The notes beneath the pieces were generated by a model. It had not been told where the DNA came from. It searched no databases and was given only the letters and a program-made list of their open reading frames with translations. A stretch of 64,000 nucleotides of DNA from Synergistaceae bacterium. Its GTDB lineage: Bacteria; Synergistota; Synergistia; Synergistales; Synergistaceae. The stretch is taken from positions 20,153-84,152 of the forward strand of contig JAISZL010000032.1 in the NCBI GenBank assembly GCA_031269245.1, given 5' to 3'. Below are positions 8,807 to 19,775 of the stretch, one piece after another (within the stretch, counting starts at the first letter, position 1; every line of letters starts with the position of its first letter). A program made the position numbers and the translations under genes.

Positions 8807-11800
8807 ATGAAGGGGCTTTATGATCCCAAGTTCGAGCATGACGCGTGCGGCATCGGTATGCTTGCCGACATAAAGGGGAGGAGGTCTCACTCGCTCGTCA
8901 AGAACGCGCTTGCGGTGCTGATAAGCCTTAGCCACAGGGCGGGGGTCGGAGCGGACCCGGACACGGGGGATGGGGCCGGCATCCTCATGCAGATACCTCA
9001 CAGATTCTTGAAGCGGGTTTGCGCGGACAGGAGGATAGACCTACCGGACGAGGGGGGGTATGGGGTGGCCATGATATTCTCCTCGCCCGACGCGGCCCGC
9101 AGGGAGAAGACGCTCAGGATTTTCGAGTCCGTCATAAACTCCGAGGGGCTTGAACAGATCGGGGTCAGGCCCGTGCCCACGCACCCGGACGCCGTCGGGC
9201 GCCTCGCGCGCGACGTCTGCCCAGCCATCAGCCAGGTGTTCATCAAGCCGCCGGGCGGCATGAGCAGGGAGACATTCGAGCGCAAGCTCTACGTGATATC
9301 GAAGCTAGCGGTCGCGCGGATACGCAACGTGAAGTACATGGGCTCAGATCCCTATTTTTACTTCGCGAGCATATCGTCGCGCACAATCGTCTACAAGGGG
9401 ATGCTCATACCCCGCCAGATAGACGAGTTCTACCTCGACCTTAAGGACGAGGACGTGGAGTCGGCGATCGCGCTGGTCCACTCGCGCTACTCCACCAACA
9501 CCTTCCCGAGCTGGGAAAGGGCGCACCCGATACGGCTCCTCGTGCACAACGGGGAGATCAACACCATCCGGGGAAACGTCAACTGGATAAAGGCGCGGGA
9601 GTCGCTGCTGGAGTCCGACAAGTACGGGGACGACCGCAAAAAAATCATGCCGGTCATCAACGAGGACGGCAGCGACTCGGCTATGCTCGACGACTTCCTC
9701 CAGTTCATGATGAACGCGGGATACAGCCTCCCCCACGCGCTGATGATGGCCATCCCAGAGCCGTGGGAGCGAGACGGCTCCATGAACCCCGACAGGCGGG
9801 CCTTCTATGAGTACAGCAGCTGCCTGATGGAGCCGTGGGACGGGCCCGCGGCTATCGCGTTCACCGACGGGGAGGTCGCGGGCGCGCGGCTCGACCGAAA
9901 CGGCCTGCGCCCGTCGAGGTATTGCGTGACGCGCGACGACACTCTGATCCTCTCCAGCGAGGTAGGGGTGCTGCCCATCCCGGAGAGGAACATCGTCCGC
10001 AAGGACAGGCTTCGCCCTGGCAGGATGCTCCTCATAGACACCAGGGAGGGACGCATAATCGAGGACGACGAGATAAAGTCCCGCGTCGCCTCGGAGGCAC
10101 CGTACAGGAAGTGGGTGGAGGAGAACATACTGGAGCTCGACAACCTGCCAGTTCGTCAGGGGGTCGGCGAGCGGTGGCACGACATAGTGAGGGACAAGCG
10201 CCCCAAGAACGCTACGGCCCTTCACGATCAGGTGCTGTTGAAGAACCTCATCGGCCTCAAGTCGCTCTTCGTGGCCACGGAGAACGCGGGGCTGGAACCA
10301 TGCGCTCTCCTGGAGGCGGAGAAGATCTTCGGCTACACCTGGGAGGACCTGCAGCTCACGCTGAAGCCGATGGCGGAGAACGGGGAGGAGCCGATAGCTT
10401 CGATGGGCACTGACGTTCCCCTGGCGATTCTGTCGGAGAAGCCGCAACTCCTTTACAACTATTTCAAACAGATGTTCGCGCAGGTGACAAATCCGCCGCT
10501 CGACGCGCTCAGGGAGGCCAACGTCACCTCGTCCTCGGTGCAGTTCGGCAGCGAGGGGAACATGCTCGATCCCGGACCGTGGAACTGCCGCATGATACGC
10601 CACCATACGCCGGCGCTCTCCGACAACGACCTGCTCAAGCTGCGGAACATCGACGAGAGGGGGTTCCGGTGCGTGTCGCTCCCGATGCTCTTCAACAACA
10701 GGCTGAAGGACGGCCTGCGGAAATCCCTGGACAACCTCTTCCTCGCGGCGGACGTGGCGATAGAAAGCGGCTACAACCTCATCATCCTCTCCGACCGCGG
10801 GGCGGGCGAGTTCAGGATACCCATCCCGGCGCTCCTGGCGACCGCCGGCCTGCACCACCATCTGATACGCGGGAGGACGAGGACGAAGGTCAGCATAATC
10901 ATCGAGAGCGGCGAGCCGCGGGAGCCCCACCACCTGGCGGCGCTGGTCGGATACGGGGCGGACGCGGTGAACCCATACCTGTCTTACAGGATCATACGCG
11001 ACATGGCCTCGCGCGGCTCCATAAAGTGCGCCAACGCAGGGGAAGCGCTGGACAACTACATGCGCGGGCTGACCAAGGGGCTCATCAAGACCATCTCCAA
11101 GATGGGCATCTCGACCGTCCGCAGCTACCAGGGCGCTCAGATATTCGAGGCGCTCGGCGTGAGCGAGCAGGTCGTCAGCGAGTACTTCACCGGGACAACC
11201 ACCCGCATCGGCGGGGTCACGCTCGATGAGATCGAGGGGGAGAGCCGCGCGCGGCACAGGAACGCCTTCGATTCCATAAAGATAGGCAGCCCGCTGGAGG
11301 CGGGGGGCGGCTTCAAGTGGAGGCGCGACGGCGAGCATCACCTCTTCAACCCGGAGAGCATATACTACCTCCAGCGATCGTGCCGCACGGGGGACTACGA
11401 CATGTTCAAGAAATTCTCGGCCAAGGTGTCGAGCCGCTCCGACGTCCTGAAGAATATAAGGAGCCTCTTGAACGTCGTGACGCGGGGCAAGCCCATATCC
11501 ATCGAGTCGGTCGAGCCCGTCGAGAGCATCGTGACGCGGTTCAAATCAGGCGCCATGTCCTACGGCTCCATCAGCCCGGAGGCGCACGAGTGCATCGCCA
11601 TCGCGATGAACCGCCTGCGCGGCAAGAGCAACTGCGGCGAGGGGGGTGAGATACCGGAGCGCGCGATACCTTTCGAAAACGGGGACAGCTCCTCGAGCGC
11701 GATAAAGCAGGTCGCCTCCGCCCGCTTCGGCGTGACGATAGGCTATCTGAACACGGCGGCGGAGATACAGATCAAGATGGCGCAGGGCGCGAAGCCCGGC

Positions 11801-13492
11801 GAGGGCGGGCACCTGCCCGGGACCAAGGTCTATCCGTGGATAGCGCGGGCCAGGAACTCGACGCCGGGGGTGGACCTGATCTCACCGCCGCCGCACCACG
11901 ACATCTACTCCATAGAGGATTTGGCGCAGCTCATACACGACCTGAAGTGCGCGAACAGACACGCCCGGATAAGCGTCAAGCTCGTGTCGGAGGCGGGGGT
12001 CGGCACCATCGCCGTGGGAGTAGCCAAGGGCCTCGCGGACGCCATCCTGATCAGCGGATACGACGGGGGGACAGGGGCCGCCTCGCGCGGCAGCATCAGG
12101 CACGCGGGGCTGCCGTGGGAGCTGGGGGTCGCGGAGGCGCACCAGACGCTTCTCCTGAACAACTTCCGCAACCGGATAACGCTCGAGACCGACGGCAAGT
12201 TGCTCACGGGTAGAGATGTCGTCATAGCCGCGCTCCTCGGCGCCGAGGAGTTCAGCTTCGCGACGCCGGTGCTGATCGCGCTGGGGTGCGACATGATGCG
12301 CGTCTGCAACCTCGACACCTGCCCGGTGGGCGTGGCAACGCAGAACCCGGAACTACGGAAAAAATTCAGCGGCAGGCCCGAGTACGTGGAGAACTTCATG
12401 CGCTTCCTGGCCCAAGAGGTGCGCGAATGGATGGCGCTGATCGGCGCGCACACGTTCAACGACCTGATAGGCCATGTCGAGCTGCTGCGCGTCAAACACA
12501 GGATAAACAGCGAGAAGGCGCGCACCGTCGACCTGTCCGGGCTGCTATTCCAGCCATCGTCGATCGAGAGGAGGGAGGACCGCTACTTCCACTTCCCTCA
12601 GAAGCACGCGCTCAAGGGATCCCTGGACAGGAACACGCTGATACCCCTCTGCTTCCCGGGGCTTGACCTCTCGGAGAGGATCACGTCGAGGCTCGCGATC
12701 AACAACACCAACAGAGCCGTCGGCGCGATGCTCTCCGGCGAGATAACACGAAAGTTCGGCGCAAGCGGTCTGCCGGACGACACGGTGCACCTGACCTTCG
12801 ACGGGTCGGCGGGGCAGAGTTTCGGGGCGTTCCTCACGCACGGCGTCACCCTGGAGCTGCACGGGGAGGCGAACGACCACGTGGGCAAGGGCCTGTCCGG
12901 CGGACGGATCGTCATAATGCCGCCCGACGACTCCAACTCATCGCCGGACAACGTCATAATAGGCAACGTCGCCCTCTACGGCGCCACCGCCGGAGAGGCA
13001 TACGTCAGGGGCGTCGCCGGCGAGAGGTTCTGCGTGCGAAACAGCGGCGCCACGGCGGTCGTCGAAGGGGTCGGCGACCACTCCTGCGAGTACATGACGC
13101 GCGGGCTGGCGGTCATCCTCGGCCCCACCGGGAGGAACTTCGGCGCCGGCATGTCCGGTGGGATCGCCTACGTCTACGACCCCGAAGACCTGCTGGCCGG
13201 CAGCTTGAACCGCGGGCTGGTCCGCATGACGACACTTGACGAGGAGGACGAGGAGACGCTGCGAGACGCGCTCTCGCGCCACCTGCTCTACACCGGCAGT
13301 ATCAGGGCGAGCGACATCCTGGGTGACTTCAAGTCGTGCGCCGGGTCGTTCGCCAAGGTGATCCCGGGCGACTACCAGAAGGTCCTGGACGCGATGCGCG
13401 CCGCCGCGAAGAACGGCGCGCGGGGCGACGAAATAGCGCTGTCGGTATTCAACGCCGTGACGAACGGTAAAGCGGAGGGCAGAAAATATTAG
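8807..13492 (+). CDS. gltB: Glutamate synthase large subunit
   Basis: 1561 aa; N-terminal DACGIGM glutaminase Cys; FMN/GXGXG domains (GPTGRNFGAGMSGG). Confidence 0.97.
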   Translation: MKGLYDPKFEHDACGIGMLADIKGRRSHSLVKNALAVLISLSHRAGVGADPDTGDGAGILMQIPHRFLKRVCADRRIDLPDEGGYGVAMIFSSPDAARREKTLRIFESVINSEGLEQIGVRPVPTHPDAVGRLARDVCPAISQVFIKPPGGMSRETFERKLYVISKLAVARIRNVKYMGSDPYFYFASISSRTIVYKGMLIPRQIDEFYLDLKDEDVESAIALVHSRYSTNTFPSWERAHPIRLLVHNGEINTIRGNVNWIKARESLLESDKYGDDRKKIMPVINEDGSDSAMLDDFLQFMMNAGYSLPHALMMAIPEPWERDGSMNPDRRAFYEYSSCLMEPWDGPAAIAFTDGEVAGARLDRNGLRPSRYCVTRDDTLILSSEVGVLPIPERNIVRKDRLRPGRMLLIDTREGRIIEDDEIKSRVASEAPYRKWVEENILELDNLPVRQGVGERWHDIVRDKRPKNATALHDQVLLKNLIGLKSLFVATENAGLEPCALLEAEKIFGYTWEDLQLTLKPMAENGEEPIASMGTDVPLAILSEKPQLLYNYFKQMFAQVTNPPLDALREANVTSSSVQFGSEGNMLDPGPWNCRMIRHHTPALSDNDLLKLRNIDERGFRCVSLPMLFNNRLKDGLRKSLDNLFLAADVAIESGYNLIILSDRGAGEFRIPIPALLATAGLHHHLIRGRTRTKVSIIIESGEPREPHHLAALVGYGADAVNPYLSYRIIRDMASRGSIKCANAGEALDNYMRGLTKGLIKTISKMGISTVRSYQGAQIFEALGVSEQVVSEYFTGTTTRIGGVTLDEIEGESRARHRNAFDSIKIGSPLEAGGGFKWRRDGEHHLFNPESIYYLQRSCRTGDYDMFKKFSAKVSSRSDVLKNIRSLLNVVTRGKPISIESVEPVESIVTRFKSGAMSYGSISPEAHECIAIAMNRLRGKSNCGEGGEIPERAIPFENGDSSSSAIKQVASARFGVTIGYLNTAAEIQIKMAQGAKPGEGGHLPGTKVYPWIARARNSTPGVDLISPPPHHDIYSIEDLAQLIHDLKCANRHARISVKLVSEAGVGTIAVGVAKGLADAILISGYDGGTGAASRGSIRHAGLPWELGVAEAHQTLLLNNFRNRITLETDGKLLTGRDVVIAALLGAEEFSFATPVLIALGCDMMRVCNLDTCPVGVATQNPELRKKFSGRPEYVENFMRFLAQEVREWMALIGAHTFNDLIGHVELLRVKHRINSEKARTVDLSGLLFQPSSIERREDRYFHFPQKHALKGSLDRNTLIPLCFPGLDLSERITSRLAINNTNRAVGAMLSGEITRKFGASGLPDDTVHLTFDGSAGQSFGAFLTHGVTLELHGEANDHVGKGLSGGRIVIMPPDDSNSSPDNVIIGNVALYGATAGEAYVRGVAGERFCVRNSGATAVVEGVGDHSCEYMTRGLAVILGPTGRNFGAGMSGGIAYVYDPEDLLAGSLNRGLVRMTTLDEEDEETLRDALSRHLLYTGSIRASDILGDFKSCAGSFAKVIPGDYQKVLDAMRAAAKNGARGDEIALSVFNAVTNGKAEGRKY

Positions 13493-13582
13493 GAAGCGCT
13501 GATCGGACAATATAGTCGAAACGGCATTTCAAGCGTTTTCTTAAAATAATAAAGACAATTTTATAGGGGGAGGACACCACTT

Positions 13583-15049
13583 ATGGGAAAGATCACTGGC
13601 TTCATGGAGTATGAGAGGGCGGAGACACCCCACAGGCCCGTTCGGGAGCGGATCCGCGATTATTCGGATCTGACGGCCCGTGCCGATTTTGAGACAATAG
13701 CACGCCAGAGCGCGCGGTGCATGAACTGCGGCGTATCGTTCTGCCACGCCGGCATCCTGGTCGACGGCGGGTCCATAGGCTGCCCGCTCGGCAGCCTCAT
13801 ACCCGAGATCAACGACCTCGTCCACGTCGGGGATATAGAGGGGGCCTACGAGCGCATGTCCCTGACGCACCCGTTCCCGGAGTTCACGGCCAGAGTGTGC
13901 CCCGCGCTCTGCGAGGGCTCCTGCACGCTCGGAGAGCACGAGCCTCCGGTGACGGTGAGGGACATAGAGCGATACGTCATAGATTCCATGTTCGAGAGCG
14001 GCAAAGTACACCCGCGAACCCCGAGGGCGCGCACCGGGCGCGGGGTCGCGGTGGTGGGCTCCGGCCCCGCTGGGCTGGCCTGCGCCGACATGCTGAACCG
14101 GCTGGGGAACAGCGCGACGGTGTTCGAGCGCTCCGACACACCCGGTGGGCTGCTGATGTACGGCATACCCAACATGAAGCTGGAGAAATCCGTCGTCCTG
14201 AACAGGATCAGGATAATGACGGAGGAGGGGGTCAACTTCGTCACCGGCTCCGAGGTCGGTTTCGACATGCCTATAATAAAGCTGACGAGCGAATACGACG
14301 CGGTCGTGCTCTGCTGCGGAGCGGCGAGCGAGCGGAGGCTCGACGTCCCTGGCGCGAACCTGAGGGGCGTCCGCACGGCGATGGAATTCCTGGCCGAGGC
14401 CACGAGAAACGTCCTCGGCCTCGGTGCCTCGGGTGACGCGGGCCTGAACGCGCGCGGCAAGAACGTCGTGATCGTCGGCGGCGGCGACACCGCCACGGAC
14501 TGCGTTGGGACCTCCATCCGGCAGGGGGCGAAAAGCGTCGTCCAACTGGAGATACTGCCCTCCCCGCCATACGAGCGCGCACAGGACAACCCGTGGCCGC
14601 TCTGGCCCAGGGTCATGCGGACGGACTACGGGCAGAGCGAGGCGATAGAGCTGTTCGGTGAGGACCCGAGGATATTTTCGACGACGGTCCAGGAGATAAA
14701 CGGCTCCGGGCACGTGACGTCGGTGACCTCGGTGGGTGTCGAGTGGATATCGAGGGAAGGCGGCGCGATCCCTCGCCCGCTCTCCGGCACGGAGCGCAAG
14801 ATACCGGCGGACCTCGTCCTCCAGGCGATGGGCTTTATCGGCCCTGAGAGGGACCTGACGGACCAACTGCAACTGGAGATGTCCCCCGCCGGCACCGTCT
14901 CGACGGACGGAGGATACGAGAGCAGCCTGCCGACCGTGTTCGCCGCGGGCGACATGAGAAGGGGCCCGAGCCTCGTGGCGTGGGCCCTGATGGAAGGACG
15001 CGAGGCCGCCGTGGCGTGCGATAGGCGGCTCAACGGCAGTAGGGAGTGA
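13583..15049 (+). CDS. gltD: Glutamate synthase small subunit
   Basis: SARCMNCGVSFCH Fe-S Cys motif; FAD/NAD motifs VAVVGSGPAGLACAD and VVIVGGGDTATDC. Confidence 0.97.
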   Translation: MGKITGFMEYERAETPHRPVRERIRDYSDLTARADFETIARQSARCMNCGVSFCHAGILVDGGSIGCPLGSLIPEINDLVHVGDIEGAYERMSLTHPFPEFTARVCPALCEGSCTLGEHEPPVTVRDIERYVIDSMFESGKVHPRTPRARTGRGVAVVGSGPAGLACADMLNRLGNSATVFERSDTPGGLLMYGIPNMKLEKSVVLNRIRIMTEEGVNFVTGSEVGFDMPIIKLTSEYDAVVLCCGAASERRLDVPGANLRGVRTAMEFLAEATRNVLGLGASGDAGLNARGKNVVIVGGGDTATDCVGTSIRQGAKSVVQLEILPSPPYERAQDNPWPLWPRVMRTDYGQSEAIELFGEDPRIFSTTVQEINGSGHVTSVTSVGVEWISREGGAIPRPLSGTERKIPADLVLQAMGFIGPERDLTDQLQLEMSPAGTVSTDGGYESSLPTVFAAGDMRRGPSLVAWALMEGREAAVACDRRLNGSRE

Positions 15050-15186
15050 TATATGCTGGACTGCTGGATGCGCTGCGCGTTAAACGAGTTAAAAATGTTA
15101 AAAATTTGACATTTATTGCCGCATTACATAATATTTGCACATCAGCGTCACCACTAAAGGGCGAATCAGCCCGAGGCGGAGGGGGA

Positions 15187-16416
15187 ATGGTTTGCCTCAT
15201 GGAATCTTACAACTTCGAAAGGGCGCTCTCGTCGATGGCCCGCGAGCGATTGGAGGTCTCCGAGATAGGGGAGATGATAAGGCTCGTCATAGCGCACGGG
15301 GCGATATCGTTCGCGGCCGGCGAGCCGTCGGCGGACCTGGTGCCGTCGGCGCTGCTAAAGGAAGCGTTCGCGGACGTGTTCGACGACCCATCCCAGCTCG
15401 GGTACGTCGGCTCCGTGCTGGGGCACGTCGGATTGCGCGAGTGGATCGCCGGGTGGATGCGCGGCGATGGGCTGCTCCCGGACTGGGCCGGGGCGCGGGA
15501 CATAATGATAACGTGCGGCTCGCAGGAGGGCATAAGCCTCGCGGGCGAGGCGCTGATCGACCCGGGCTCCTACGTGCTGGTCGAGAGCCCCACATACATG
15601 GAGGCGCTGCTCTCCTTCAGAAAGCAGGGGGCGGTGTGCGTCGGCGTGCCCACCGACGAGGACGGTATAGTCGTCAGTGAGCTGGAGGACATCCTGAGGC
15701 GAAAGAGAGCGCGCTTCCTCTACACCATCCCGAACTTCCAGAACCCCAGCGGGAACACCTCGTCCGCGGCGCGGCGGCGCGAGGTCCTAGACGTCCTGCG
15801 CGGATACGACGTGCCCGTGATAGAGGACGACCCGTATCACTACCTCAGCTACGACGGAGGCACCCCGCCGACTTACATCAGTCTCTCCGGCGACGACAAG
15901 CGCGTCGTGTACCTCGGCAGCTTCTCCAAGATCGTGGCGCCCGGGATCCGCTGCGGATGGATGGTTGCCCCCGACTCTCTGATGAGCAGGATATCCGCGC
16001 TCCGAGTCAACGCGTGCCTCGACCTGCCATCCGTGCTTCAGCGCGGGCTGCAAAACCTCATGTCGGCAATCGACGTCAGCGTCCACATCGAGCGCCTGTG
16101 CTCCGTCTACCGCCGCAGACGGGACAGCCTCATCGAGGCGCTCGATTCCAATTTGAGCGGCCTCGGATTCTCGCGCAACCACCCTAGGGGAGGATTCTTC
16201 ATCTGGGGGAACGTGGAGGGTATCCGAGACATGACGGACTTCGCCCGCCACGCCGTGGCGAACGAGAAGATAGGCGTGCTCCCCGGGAGCATATTCTTCG
16301 CGCCCGGCTCCGGAGACGAGACCAGCATCCGCCTGTCGTTCGCAAAGACTGACGAGGCGCAAGCGAAGGAGGGGTCTGCCAGGCTGGCGAGAGCGATCAA
16401 AAACTACGGGAAATAG
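15187..16416 (+). CDS. PLP-dependent aminotransferase (class I/II, 2-aminoadipate aminotransferase-like)
   Basis: ISFAAGEPSADL, CGSQEGISLAGEAL, GSFSKIVAPGIRCGWM; start placed at internal ATG after GGCGGAGGGGGA. Confidence 0.9.
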   Translation: MVCLMESYNFERALSSMARERLEVSEIGEMIRLVIAHGAISFAAGEPSADLVPSALLKEAFADVFDDPSQLGYVGSVLGHVGLREWIAGWMRGDGLLPDWAGARDIMITCGSQEGISLAGEALIDPGSYVLVESPTYMEALLSFRKQGAVCVGVPTDEDGIVVSELEDILRRKRARFLYTIPNFQNPSGNTSSAARRREVLDVLRGYDVPVIEDDPYHYLSYDGGTPPTYISLSGDDKRVVYLGSFSKIVAPGIRCGWMVAPDSLMSRISALRVNACLDLPSVLQRGLQNLMSAIDVSVHIERLCSVYRRRRDSLIEALDSNLSGLGFSRNHPRGGFFIWGNVEGIRDMTDFARHAVANEKIGVLPGSIFFAPGSGDETSIRLSFAKTDEAQAKEGSARLARAIKNYGK

Positions 16417-16513
16417 CCGAGGCGGATGTATTGTCAATGGCCTAAGCGGCCATTTAACCAGCGTTCTTTAATTATTTTTATTTTATTGAGCATATTTAAG
16501 AGGAGGATGAGGG

Positions 16514-17872
16514 ATGAATTCGGCAAAAAGAAGCTACACTTCCGCGCAGATCATGAAATTCGTAATTCCGTCTCTGTTGGGCGCAATCGCCTTCGTGATG
16601 CCCATACCTCAAAACAACACGCTCAACACCATACTCGGGATGCTCATCGACTTCGGCAAGGCGCTTCTGAAGGATTACCTGCCCGCCACCGCCATGACGT
16701 TCGTCGTGGCAAGCGCCGTCGTCTCCCTCGTGGCCGTCGCCGCCAAGCCGAAATTCATAATGGAGAGCGAGTTCATGAGGGACCTCTTCGCGGTGCCACC
16801 GTTCTGGCTTCTCTCGCGCGTCCTGGGCGGCGTGTTCTACGTCATGATCTTCTACCACCTCGGACCGGAGGTCGTGTGGAACATGGACAACGGGGGAACC
16901 CCCGGCATCGTCTTAGCCCCAGCGCTCCTCATAATATTCCTCATACTCGCCGGTTTCGTCCCGTTGCTGACGGACTACGGGCTGATGGAGTACATTGGAA
17001 CGTTCGCCCGCCCGATCATGGGACCGCTCTTCAAGCTCCCCGGCAGGGCGGCGGTGGACTGCATCGCCTCGTGGGTGGGCAGCAGCTCGGTGGCCGTCGT
17101 CATAACCACGAAGGTCCACGACCAGGGATATTACACAGACAGGGAGGCATCGATAATATCCACGACCTTCTCCGTCATCAGCATAGCCTACATCTACGTG
17201 ATGGCAGACTTCGTCAAGCTGCCGCACATGTACTTTCAAATCCTCCTGTCGGTATACGCAGTGACGTTCATCCTGGCTCTGATAATGCCCCGTATATGGC
17301 CCCTCTCCTCGATACCGGACACGTACTCCGGCCGGGCAGGGAAGCAGCGGGTTGGCGACGACGTGCCGCCCGGCAAGACGCTCGGCGAGTGGGCGCTGAA
17401 GCTGGCCGTGGACAGAGCCTCGAGCCAGACGCTCAGCACAACCCTCCAGGGAATCGTTAAGACCCTCATCTCCCTCATAGTGAGCACGATGCCGCTCGTC
17501 ATATCGTGGGGCACCATAGCGCTCATCATCGCCAACAGCACACCGATCTTCAAGATCATCGCGACGCCGTTCACATGGCTGCTCGGCCTCATGAGCATCC
17601 CAGAGGCGTCGGAGGTCGGCACTGCGTTCATCCTGAGCTACGCTGACCAGTTCTTAGCGGCGGTCGTCGGCTCGGCGGTCACGACGGACGCCGCGCGCTT
17701 CATGTGCGCCGGGATATCGGCGACCGGGCTGATTTACATGACGGAGGTCGGGGTACTCATTCTGAACTCGTCCATACCCCTGAACTTCGTCAAGCTCACC
17801 GTGATCTACATCATACGAGCCGTGCTGACGGTCTTCCTGCTCTCGCCGTTCGCGTGGTACTTCACGATGTAG
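16514..17872 (+). CDS. YjiH family / nucleoside-recognition (Gate) domain membrane protein
   Basis: Polytopic; KFVIPSLLGAIAFVMPIP, DYGLMEYIGTFARPIMGPLFKLPGRAAVDCIASWVGSSS. Confidence 0.8.
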   Translation: MNSAKRSYTSAQIMKFVIPSLLGAIAFVMPIPQNNTLNTILGMLIDFGKALLKDYLPATAMTFVVASAVVSLVAVAAKPKFIMESEFMRDLFAVPPFWLLSRVLGGVFYVMIFYHLGPEVVWNMDNGGTPGIVLAPALLIIFLILAGFVPLLTDYGLMEYIGTFARPIMGPLFKLPGRAAVDCIASWVGSSSVAVVITTKVHDQGYYTDREASIISTTFSVISIAYIYVMADFVKLPHMYFQILLSVYAVTFILALIMPRIWPLSSIPDTYSGRAGKQRVGDDVPPGKTLGEWALKLAVDRASSQTLSTTLQGIVKTLISLIVSTMPLVISWGTIALIIANSTPIFKIIATPFTWLLGLMSIPEASEVGTAFILSYADQFLAAVVGSAVTTDAARFMCAGISATGLIYMTEVGVLILNSSIPLNFVKLTVIYIIRAVLTVFLLSPFAWYFTM

Positions 17873-17907
17873 CGGATCCAGCCGAGGGAAGCGCGCCGGT
17901 CAGCCAA

Positions 17908-18699
17908 ATGAACTTCGCCATACTCATGAAACAGGTGCCGGACACCGACGAGGTCAAAATGGACCTCGAACGCGGCGTCATGATCCGGAACGGCGTAGGC
18001 GGCGTCGTGAACCCGCTGGACCTGAACGCGCTGGAGGCCGCCATGCGCATACGGGAGGAGGGGGACTCCGTGTCGGTCCTGTCGATGGGTCCGCCAAAAG
18101 CCGAGGAGTCCCTCCGCGAGTGCCTGGCGCTCGGCGCGGACAGGGCGGTACTGGCGACAGACGCGGCCTTCGCCGGAGGGGACACCTGGGCCACGTCCAA
18201 GGTGCTCGCCGCAATGCTCGAGCACACCGGCCTCCCTGACCTCGTCATAGCGGGAGAGAAGGCTACGGACGGCGAGACGGGACAGGTCGGGCCCGAGGTC
18301 GCGGCGATGCTCGGGTGGCCGGTCGCCACCCACGTCACGGGGCTGAAGAGGACGCCGGGCGGAGTCGAGGTAGTATGCGCGCTGGAGGAAGGCATACTGA
18401 CGCAGCGGCTCGGCACGCCATGCCTCGTCACCGTCCTGAGCTTCGTCAATGACCTCCCTCTGCCCACGCTGTCGGGGAAAAAACGAGCGCACTCGCTCGA
18501 AGTGGAGACGCTCTCCGCGCGCGACTTGGGCATCGGGGACGGCGCGGCTGGGCTAGCGGCGTCACCCACCAGGGTCACCAGGATAGAGACGCCCAAAATA
18601 GCGCGGCGCGCGGAGAAATTCATGGCGAAGCGCGCGGACGAGCTGGAGGCCGGTCTGGACAGGGTCATCGAAATCTTAGCCGGCGCGGCGATCTTATAG
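17908..18699 (+). CDS. etfB: Electron transfer flavoprotein subunit beta
   Basis: MNFAILMKQVPDTDEVKMD, VVNPLDLNALEAAMRIRE, IAGEKATDGETGQVGPEVAAMLG. Confidence 0.93.
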   Translation: MNFAILMKQVPDTDEVKMDLERGVMIRNGVGGVVNPLDLNALEAAMRIREEGDSVSVLSMGPPKAEESLRECLALGADRAVLATDAAFAGGDTWATSKVLAAMLEHTGLPDLVIAGEKATDGETGQVGPEVAAMLGWPVATHVTGLKRTPGGVEVVCALEEGILTQRLGTPCLVTVLSFVNDLPLPTLSGKKRAHSLEVETLSARDLGIGDGAAGLAASPTRVTRIETPKIARRAEKFMAKRADELEAGLDRVIEILAGAAIL

Positions 18700-18710
18700 G
18701 GGGGAAGCGC

Positions 18711-19775
18711 TTGCGGCGAGCCGAACGGGAAGAACGACGCGAAAATCATGGGGCCCGGGGCGAGGTATGGGTGCTGGGAGAGGTCAAGTGCTCCGGCGCA
18801 GTGAGCGAAGCCACGCGCGAACTTTCGGCCAAAGCCCGATCCCTGGCTGACGCGCTTGTGGCGTCAACAGGCGGGCGCCGCAGAGTGAGCGCGATAATGA
18901 TGCTGGACGACGCGGCCGCGCCGGAAGCGGAGCTGGAACAAATCGGGCAGTACGGCGCGGACGAGGTGATGGTGGTGCGCGGCGCGGGGCTGCCGTTCGA
19001 CAGGGCCAAGTGCGCCAAAATTCTGGCGCTGCTAACGAAAAAAAATCGCCCGCAAATCCTGCTGGCGCCAGCTACGGCGTTTGGCCGCTCTGTCATGCCC
19101 TACGCGGCGGCGCTGCTCGAAACGGGCCTGACCGCGGACTGCACGGGTCTGGAGATCGAGGAGGGCACAGGTCTGCTGCTCCAGACGAGGCCGGCTATAG
19201 GGGGCAACGTAATGGCCACCATCAAGACTCCGAACCACAGGCCCCAGATGGCGACTGTCAGGCCCAGGACCTTCAGGACCCCGGCGCCGATTCCCGGAGG
19301 GGCAGCCAAAATCGTCGAGCCGGAGCTGCCCGACGTGGAGGACAGCGCGGCCGCGTCGTCCTTCGAGCCGTTCAAGGCCGCTCGCGGCGCTCTCCAAGAC
19401 GATGACGCTATCGTATCCGGCGGAAAGGGTCTGCGGCGCCCCGAGGGGTTCGATCTGATATCGAGGCTCGCGGACGCAATAGGCGGCGGAGTGGGCGCGT
19501 CGCGCCCTGTCGCCGAGATGAGGTGGATCGGCTATCAGCACCAGGTGGGGTTGTCGGGCCAGACGGTGTCGCCGAAGGTGTACATCGCGGCCGGCATCTC
19601 CGGCTCCGCGCAGCATCTGGCGGGTATGGGAACGTCCGGCAAGATAATCTCTATCAACCGCGACCCGGAAGCGCCGATCTTCAACGCCTCGGACGTGGCA
19701 CTCTGCGGCGACCTATACGAAATCATCCCCCTGCTGATCGAGAGGATAGAGCGCGGAAGGACGGGCTCGCGATGA
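18711..19775 (+). CDS. etfA: Electron transfer flavoprotein subunit alpha
   Basis: C-terminal GQTVSPKVYIAAGISGSAQHLAGMGTSGKIISINRDPEAPIFNASDVALCGD FAD signature. Confidence 0.93.
   Translation: MRRAEREERRENHGARGEVWVLGEVKCSGAVSEATRELSAKARSLADALVASTGGRRRVSAIMMLDDAAAPEAELEQIGQYGADEVMVVRGAGLPFDRAKCAKILALLTKKNRPQILLAPATAFGRSVMPYAAALLETGLTADCTGLEIEEGTGLLLQTRPAIGGNVMATIKTPNHRPQMATVRPRTFRTPAPIPGGAAKIVEPELPDVEDSAAASSFEPFKAARGALQDDDAIVSGGKGLRRPEGFDLISRLADAIGGGVGASRPVAEMRWIGYQHQVGLSGQTVSPKVYIAAGISGSAQHLAGMGTSGKIISINRDPEAPIFNASDVALCGDLYEIIPLLIERIERGRTGSR

Noticed and set aside
9344-11341. 665-aa minus-strand ORF opposite gltB
   Set aside because: Shadow ORF from high-GC codon bias; gltB on the other strand is unambiguous. 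The same applies to 13541..14872(-), 22702..24270(+), 40611..42248(+), 57600..59111(+) and 5775..6566(+).
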